A stretch of 26,838 bases of DNA from an uncultured Akkermansia sp. (GTDB lineage Bacteria; Verrucomicrobiota; Verrucomicrobiia; Verrucomicrobiales; Akkermansiaceae), in contig CAJGCY010000018.1 in NCBI GenBank assembly GCA_904501955.1, forward strand, positions 1 to 26,838, read 5' to 3'. The notes under the pieces are model-generated. The model saw only the letters and a program-made list of their open reading frames with translations. It ran no database searches and had not been told where the DNA came from. The position numbers and the translations under genes were made by a program. Of this stretch, positions 22,665 to 26,838 are shown in pieces (within the stretch, counting starts at the first letter, position 1; each line of letters opens with the position of its first letter).

Positions 22665-23216
22665 ATGGCAGGCGAGCCCACAGTGTTGCATTTCCGCCAT
22701 TTTGAGCAGATGGCTCAGCTGGAGGAGCAATATTACGGTGCGGAGTTTATTACCCCGCCGCAGGAGGCTTGGCGCTGGTATGCTCGCTATCCGTACACCG
22801 TGGTGGCGGAGCTGGTGGATGATGCCGTGGTGGGCTTTGTGAATCTGTTCCCCGTCAAGGCGGATATATACGAGGCGCTGCGAGAGGGGCGCTTCAATGA
22901 CCATTTTTTGACGCTTGAAGGGGTGGAGGATATCGCCGGCTCCGGGGAGGCTCCGCTGCACATGTTTCTGAGCTGTGTGCTGGTAGAGCCTGCTTACCGT
23001 GAGCAGGGGCTCACCCGCCGCCTGTTAGCGAAGGCTGCGGCGCAATATGCCGCTGTGCGCCACCGCTGTACTGCCGTGGTGACGGACAATGTGACGGAGG
23101 AGGGCGAGCGCTTTTCTCAGCGCTACGGTTTCCGCCTGTTGTGCCACAGCAATCACGGCTCTGCGGTGTATGCCATGCCTTGGGCGGAGTTTGAGCGTGC
23201 CCTCACGCAGGGGTGA
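22665..23216 (+). CDS. GNAT-family acetyltransferase
   Basis: 183 residues from ATG 22665. Core: YTVVAELVDDAVVGFVNLF (beta strands), LHMFLSCVLVEPAYREQGLTRRLLAKAAAQYA with the acetyl-CoA loop REQGLTRRL, and a C-terminal ERFSQRYGFRLLCHSNHGSAVYAM. This is a classic GNAT pattern; the acceptor substrate is unknown. ATGs at 22653 and 22656 sit in or against the predicted -10 TAGAAT, so they would be upstream of the transcription start; 22665 is the first usable codon. It is divergent from the metallophosphatase and convergent with the secreted ankyrin protein. A CCCTCAC/GTGAGGG hairpin (23200-23218) spans the stop codon. Confidence 0.88.
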   Translation: MAGEPTVLHFRHFEQMAQLEEQYYGAEFITPPQEAWRWYARYPYTVVAELVDDAVVGFVNLFPVKADIYEALREGRFNDHFLTLEGVEDIAGSGEAPLHMFLSCVLVEPAYREQGLTRRLLAKAAAQYAAVRHRCTAVVTDNVTEEGERFSQRYGFRLLCHSNHGSAVYAMPWAEFERALTQG

Positions 23217-23246
23217 GGGCAGAGGCTGAACTCGGGTAGTGGGGCA

Positions 23247-24641
23247 TCAGGGCTTTGCTGCACAGGCCGGGCGAGCCATGGCCGCCTCCAGCGTGTGCCG
23301 CAGTTCCTGAGATGCTTGTTCGGGAAGTAATTCGATGGCTTTGCGGCCGAAACGGTCCACCGTGTGAGGATTTGCCCCGGCTTGCAGCAGCAGGTGCACG
23401 CTCTCCGCATCCGCAAGCTCTGCCGCCGTGTGCAGCGGTGTCATGCCCGTGCGCAGGGTGGCTCGGCATTTTTCACTGATGCTGTTGCACGTGACCAAGG
23501 CGGCATTCACCATGCTCTGCGCCTGCGGGGTAGCAAGCAGGAGCGGGAGCAGGTGTGCTTGTTTTTCCGCTACTGCCCAGTGCAGGGCATTCATGCCGTT
23601 GGCATCGCGCGCGTCCGGCTGCGCACCGGCTGCCAGTAGCAGGCGTACGGATTCCTCATGCCCGCTGCGTACGGCAAACATCAGCGGGGTGAGCCGAGCC
23701 GCTCCGGAGGGCGTGTTTGGCTTTGCTCCTCGCTCCAGCAGCAGGGAAATCAGCTCGGTTTGCCCTTCATACGCCTGCACGCGGCATATATCGGTTTCCG
23801 AGCTCTCGCCACCTTGCAAATCCCCGCACACATAGCTCAGCGGCGTGGCGTAGAAGTACGGTGCACATTCCGCAGGGCAGCCCAGCTCCAGTAATTGCAG
23901 GATGTATTCACGCTTATGCTCTTTCGCTGCAAAGAGCAGCATGAGCTCATGGTTGGCGCTATCACGCAGCAGCTCTTGCCAAGTCTCCGGGCGGCGCAGA
24001 GCCTCGCGCACGGCATCACATTTGTTGTAAAAGGATTGCAACTCCGCACCCTCGCCGTGGGCAGGGCTGCGCAGGGCTTGCGGGCAGGGCTGGCTCATGG
24101 GTAAGCCCGTTTTCGCCAAGCCTTCTTCGTAGGTAAGGGCTTTGAGTGTGCCGTTCTCGTAGGTGTATATGCACTCTTGCTGTGCATTGATGCGCTGCGC
24201 TCCATTCAGTGACAGCGTTCCCGTGGTGGCATCCACACGCAGCTTTGTAGAGCCGGTAAGTATAAAGAGCGGGTATTCGCGCACATCTTGGGGGAGGGCG
24301 CTTTGCTTTGCTGCGCTTGAGCTCATGTGCTCTTGCGTTTCTTCCGTATACTCCACCGGGGTGCCGGGGAGCGGTGAGCCTGTGGATGTATCCACCACGC
24401 CACAGTAAGTGCGGCGTACGCGCATGAGCCTGCCGCCCCATTTATCCACGGGCGCCCCCTCCACGGGCGTGGCTTCCGTGCGGACGTGGTACAGCGCCAC
24501 GCGGAACGCTGCTTGTACCACGGTCGGGCCGTTGTTTGCTTTGCCTCCCGCCTGTACCGTGGTGGCGGGCATGGGGGCAGGCTCCGCTGCCTGCAGAGGC
24601 AGCATCATCGGTATGGTCAGGAGTAAAGTGTGCAGTTTCAT
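23247..24641 (-). CDS. Secreted ankyrin-repeat protein
   Basis: 464 residues from ATG 24641, chosen because it begins a clear signal peptide (MKLHTLLLTIPMMLPLQA-AEP). The frame is open 15 codons further up, but that stretch is basic and polar. The middle (25-200) has no recognised family. Ankyrin repeats occupy about 225-455, with typical TPL-x-A and LLL-x-x-GA-x-P elements: LISLLLERGAKPN, TPLMFAVRSGHEESVRLLLAAGAQPD, NALHWAVAEKQAHLLPLLLA, TPLHTAAELADAESVHLLLQAGANP. The protein is predicted periplasmic or exported and probably binds another protein. No enzymatic motif is seen. The ankyrin repeats are unrelated in detail to those of the kinase at 428-2182. Confidence 0.87.
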   Translation of the reverse strand: MKLHTLLLTIPMMLPLQAAEPAPMPATTVQAGGKANNGPTVVQAAFRVALYHVRTEATPVEGAPVDKWGGRLMRVRRTYCGVVDTSTGSPLPGTPVEYTEETQEHMSSSAAKQSALPQDVREYPLFILTGSTKLRVDATTGTLSLNGAQRINAQQECIYTYENGTLKALTYEEGLAKTGLPMSQPCPQALRSPAHGEGAELQSFYNKCDAVREALRRPETWQELLRDSANHELMLLFAAKEHKREYILQLLELGCPAECAPYFYATPLSYVCGDLQGGESSETDICRVQAYEGQTELISLLLERGAKPNTPSGAARLTPLMFAVRSGHEESVRLLLAAGAQPDARDANGMNALHWAVAEKQAHLLPLLLATPQAQSMVNAALVTCNSISEKCRATLRTGMTPLHTAAELADAESVHLLLQAGANPHTVDRFGRKAIELLPEQASQELRHTLEAAMARPACAAKP

Positions 24642-24726
24642 GGTTCTCTGTTTATCTGTACGGGTGTTTTTGCGGGCTTCTTTCAAAAAAACGCAATTTT
24701 TTGTATTTTTCCTATTGGCTCTGTTA

Positions 24727-24781
24727 AAGTTTTTGGTTGATGGCGCGATTTATCGCGCTGTCTGCAATCAACTAAAAACTT
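24727..24781. repeat. Nested palindrome in the divergent intergenic region
   Basis: Outer 15-nt arms AAGTTTTTGGTTGAT (24727-24741) and ATCAACTAAAAACTT (24767-24781), one G-T wobble, enclose GCGCGAT-TT-ATCGCGC (24743-24758). It lies between divergent start codons 24641 and 24842, upstream of the 24804-24832 promoter. The inner palindrome shares a 13-mer with 26668-26680. Possible roles are a protein-binding site or an extragenic repeat copy; nothing else is seen in this gap. Confidence 0.55.
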
Positions 24782-24803
24782 GAATAGAGCGTTTCCTATT
24801 TTC

Positions 24804-24832
24804 TTGCCTTGCGCGGAGGGATGTGCTACATT
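24804..24832 (+). promoter_or_regulatory. Candidate promoter of the secreted unknown-protein gene, near-leaderless
   Basis: TTGCCT (24804-24809), a 17-nt spacer, then TACATT (24827-24832), nine bases before ATG 24842. Weaker hexamers than at the other promoters, but the same geometry. Confidence 0.45.
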
Positions 24833-24841
24833 GTGGGTGTT

Positions 24842-26629
24842 ATGAGACTGCTGCCGTGCTTTTTGCTGAGTGTCCTTGCGCCTGCGCCCATGACTCTGTT
24901 GGCGCATGAGGCTGTGTCTGCTTCCCCAGTTGCCGAGGAATATGGGGTGGAGCAGCAACTGGAAGACCTTGACACGATATATGGCTCATTGCTCTCTTCT
25001 GCTGAGCTGGCGTCTCTTGTAAAAGGTGAGGTGCCGAACGCTACTGCGCTTTTGCAACAGGCGGTGCATGAAAGTTTGCAGCATGTTCGCCCCGCCTGTG
25101 AGCGCCTGCGTGCTCTGCCACTCGCTCGCCTTAAGGAGCTGTGCCTACTGGCGGATGCCGTGATTTGGCAAAAAGATTGGGTGTACCACATGTACCTGGC
25201 GGAGCATGAAGCGGAGGCTACCCCGGATGAAGAGGAGATGGTAGGCCTTGAGCGCCTGGCTGCGGATTTTGCCGATTTCCGCCGGTGGTTGAGTGATCCG
25301 CAAATCCCTGCAGCACATCAAGATGCGCTGCGCGAAATGCTGCGCCCCTTGGGTGGTGAGCAAACCATGGCGCTTGTGAGTGAGTGGCTTGATGAGCGCT
25401 TGGCGTGTGATTATAAGACCGCTCTGCAATTTTTCAAAGATTTGTGTACTGCGGCCTCCACGAAGGATGAGGCGCAAAGCCTTGCGCTGCTGAAGGAGCA
25501 GGCGGAGGTGCTTAACTACTTTGCTGCCAAGGGGCTGGACGAGTGTTGGCGCGTGAATGCGCTCTCGCTTGCTTTCCGCGAGGCTCTCATGGTGCTGTGG
25601 GCGGAAAAATACATGCCGCCGACGCCGTACCCCAACCCCGTCATGCCGGAAGAGCTGCGCACACCTGCCCGCATGCAGGCGCTGCAGCCATTCTTTGACA
25701 AAATGCCTGCGCTGGAAACGCTCTTATTGCAGCCGGTCACCTGGGATGAGGCCTATGACTGTGGCTGCGTGGCGGAGGGTGGCCCCCCCTCCCTCGGTGA
25801 TGATGAGGCTGAGGCTCCTCGTGGTAAATTCTATGCGGACAGCGCTGCCGGTGAGGTTGACCTTGCGGTGGAGGTGCTCATGCCGGAGTCCGGCGAGCCC
25901 CGTCTGCGGGTGAATGACAAGGATATTTCCGTGGCGGAGCTTGCGAGCATGCTGCATCATATTTGTTCCGCTAACGTGCGCTTTGTGCTGCCGAATGCCG
26001 CGGCCATGCAATCCCCCACGGTGCAACACCTCATGCAGCAGTGTGCTCAGCATGAGTGTGAGCGCGTGCTGCTGGCGCTGCGCCCGGATAATCCCATGGA
26101 GACTGATGCAACAGGGACTCCCCTGTATTGTGTAGACATGTTGTGCCGCGTTTTCCGCCCGGAAGATGCCACCGCGTGGGTGGAGTTTTATTCCGACCCC
26201 GCTCAGGGGGTGAATTCCTCCAACAGCTGGCAGTATGGAGCCTTTGCCCGCATCAAAACGCCCGCCGGCAAGCTGCTGGACTATCGCTCGCGCATGGTCA
26301 CGCCTGATAGCTTGGTGGTGGCGGAGCCTTGGTCTCCGGATGGTTCGTACCTGCTCCTGCCGGTAGATACTCATTCAGGGTACATTGCCGTGCCCTCTGC
26401 TCTGCTGGATGCTGCGGATTTCGACTGGGAGCAGGCCATCAGCGTCAACGCCGCTTCTGAGTGGCAGAGTGCTCCAATTTACTCCTCTCCGGAGTGGGAC
26501 AGCTACTGCAAAATCCACTTCTTTACCTTCCTTTCCGGTAAGCTGATTGAGCACCAGTACGATGTGGAAACTCGCGAGTTGGGCTCGCTGCCCAAGCCCT
26601 ACATCCCCCATTCCGAACAGGATGAGTAA
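24842..26629 (+). CDS. Secreted protein of unknown function
   Basis: 595 residues from ATG 24842, which starts a signal peptide (MRLLPCFLLSVLAPAPMTLLA-HEA). The ATG at 24809 would add 11 residues before it and lies inside the predicted promoter. The N-terminal two thirds are acidic and helical (Leu/Ala/Glu-rich). The C-terminal part (about 330-595) has more aromatic and beta-prone sequence, including LRPDNPMETDATGTPLYCVDM, WVEFYSDPA and SYLLLPVDTHSGYIAVPSAL. No domain or catalytic motif is recognised. It ends 12 bp before the CAGTTTGA/TCAAACTG hairpin. It is a monocistronic, divergently arranged partner of the secreted ankyrin gene, so the two may be co-regulated. Confidence 0.82.
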   Translation: MRLLPCFLLSVLAPAPMTLLAHEAVSASPVAEEYGVEQQLEDLDTIYGSLLSSAELASLVKGEVPNATALLQQAVHESLQHVRPACERLRALPLARLKELCLLADAVIWQKDWVYHMYLAEHEAEATPDEEEMVGLERLAADFADFRRWLSDPQIPAAHQDALREMLRPLGGEQTMALVSEWLDERLACDYKTALQFFKDLCTAASTKDEAQSLALLKEQAEVLNYFAAKGLDECWRVNALSLAFREALMVLWAEKYMPPTPYPNPVMPEELRTPARMQALQPFFDKMPALETLLLQPVTWDEAYDCGCVAEGGPPSLGDDEAEAPRGKFYADSAAGEVDLAVEVLMPESGEPRLRVNDKDISVAELASMLHHICSANVRFVLPNAAAMQSPTVQHLMQQCAQHECERVLLALRPDNPMETDATGTPLYCVDMLCRVFRPEDATAWVEFYSDPAQGVNSSNSWQYGAFARIKTPAGKLLDYRSRMVTPDSLVVAEPWSPDGSYLLLPVDTHSGYIAVPSALLDAADFDWEQAISVNAASEWQSAPIYSSPEWDSYCKIHFFTFLSGKLIEHQYDVETRELGSLPKPYIPHSEQDE

Positions 26630-26640
26630 AATGAATCCGG

Positions 26641-26668
26641 CAGTTTGAATCCCGCCCATTTCAAACTG
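26641..26668. terminator. Hairpin after the secreted unknown-protein gene
   Basis: CAGTTTGA (26641-26648), 12-nt loop, TCAAACTG (26661-26668): perfect 8-bp stem, 11 bp after the stop codon. No T-tract follows. A second perfect hairpin, GGAGCACC-GTCA-GGTGCTCC, lies at 26687-26706. Confidence 0.45.
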
Positions 26669-26706
26669 CGCGATAAATCGGAATTTGGAGCACCGTCAGG
26701 TGCTCC

Positions 26707-26838
26707 TCGCGTGAGGCCGTTAGGCCGAACGTTCGCGCGAGCGACAGCGAGCGTTCGCGTGTAGGGGCGTAAGCCCCAAGCGTTCGCGTGAGTGACAACG
26801 AACGTTCGCGTGAGCCGTAGGCGAACTGAAATGTGTAT
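26707..26838. repeat. Intergenic array of CGTTCGCG units and short palindromes
   Basis: Four copies of CGTTCGCG(C/T)G begin at 26730, 26752, 26781 and 26803 (spacings 22, 29, 22), interleaved with GGCC-GTTA-GGCC, GGGGC-GTAA-GCCCC and GCC-GTA-GGC palindromes. No open frame of protein character is present. It is too short and irregular for CRISPR. Its style matches the palindromic DNA at 1-360. Confidence 0.6.

Noticed and set aside
22479..22681. Long forms of the divergent GNAT (from 22479) and metallophosphatase (from 22681)
   Set aside because: They would overlap each other by about 200 bp and include both consensus promoters in coding sequence; the downstream ATGs fit promoter geometry and protein motifs.
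26707..26838. CRISPR array
   Set aside because: Units are only about 10 bp, spacers differ in length and are themselves palindromic, and no cas gene is present.

Overview
The window looks like a chromosomal segment of a Verrucomicrobiota bacterium, probably near Akkermansia. This is inferred from the mid-GC content, the 'FTGSDWCGFC' secreted thioredoxin-fold protein, the Cys-poor secreted ankyrin protein, the KENFP-type Ser/Thr kinase and the scarcity of Shine-Dalgarno sites. No rRNA, tRNA, insertion sequence or CRISPR array was found. Twenty protein genes are supported.

Layout. 1-427: non-coding, a long imperfect fold-back plus GC-rich palindromes. 428-5436 (all minus): a membrane Ser/Thr kinase with ankyrin repeats; a two-domain acyltransferase resembling ornithine/glycine-lipid synthases (OlsF type); and a coupled pair, a small membrane protein plus pdxA (vitamin B6 synthesis). 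5437-5666: an inverted-repeat element. 5667-14598: the standout locus. A six-gene minus-strand operon reads, in transcription order, LRAT-like (H-box/NC-motif) protein, dynamin-like large GTPase, small GTPase B2, accessory A2, small GTPase B1, accessory A1. A second LRAT-like paralogue is transcribed divergently from the head of the operon, and its catalytic Cys and second His are replaced. 14613-19873 (minus): a GNAT acetyltransferase and the DNA-end nuclease pair sbcD-sbcC. 20187-26629: a secreted thioredoxin-like protein with a small membrane protein, a PPP-like metallophosphatase divergent from a GNAT acetyltransferase, a secreted ankyrin protein and a secreted protein of unknown function. 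26630-26838: short palindromes and a CGTTCGCG array.

How the genes may work together. In the 5667-14598 locus, GTP-driven switches (B1, B2), a dynamin-like membrane remodeller and a lipid-acyl enzyme fold (LRAT) are co-transcribed. One accessory paralogue is membrane-anchored and the other soluble, and an LRAT paralogue predicted inactive faces the active one. This suggests a GTP-controlled, membrane-directed system, possibly for defence or membrane stress. The function is inference; the gene content and motifs are read directly.

Regulation. Several genes have near-consensus sigma-70 promoters (TTGAC-type -35, usually 17-nt spacer) whose -10 lies only 6-10 nt before the start codon supported by homology or signal peptide. 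This predicts leaderless or near-leaderless mRNAs for at least five transcripts.
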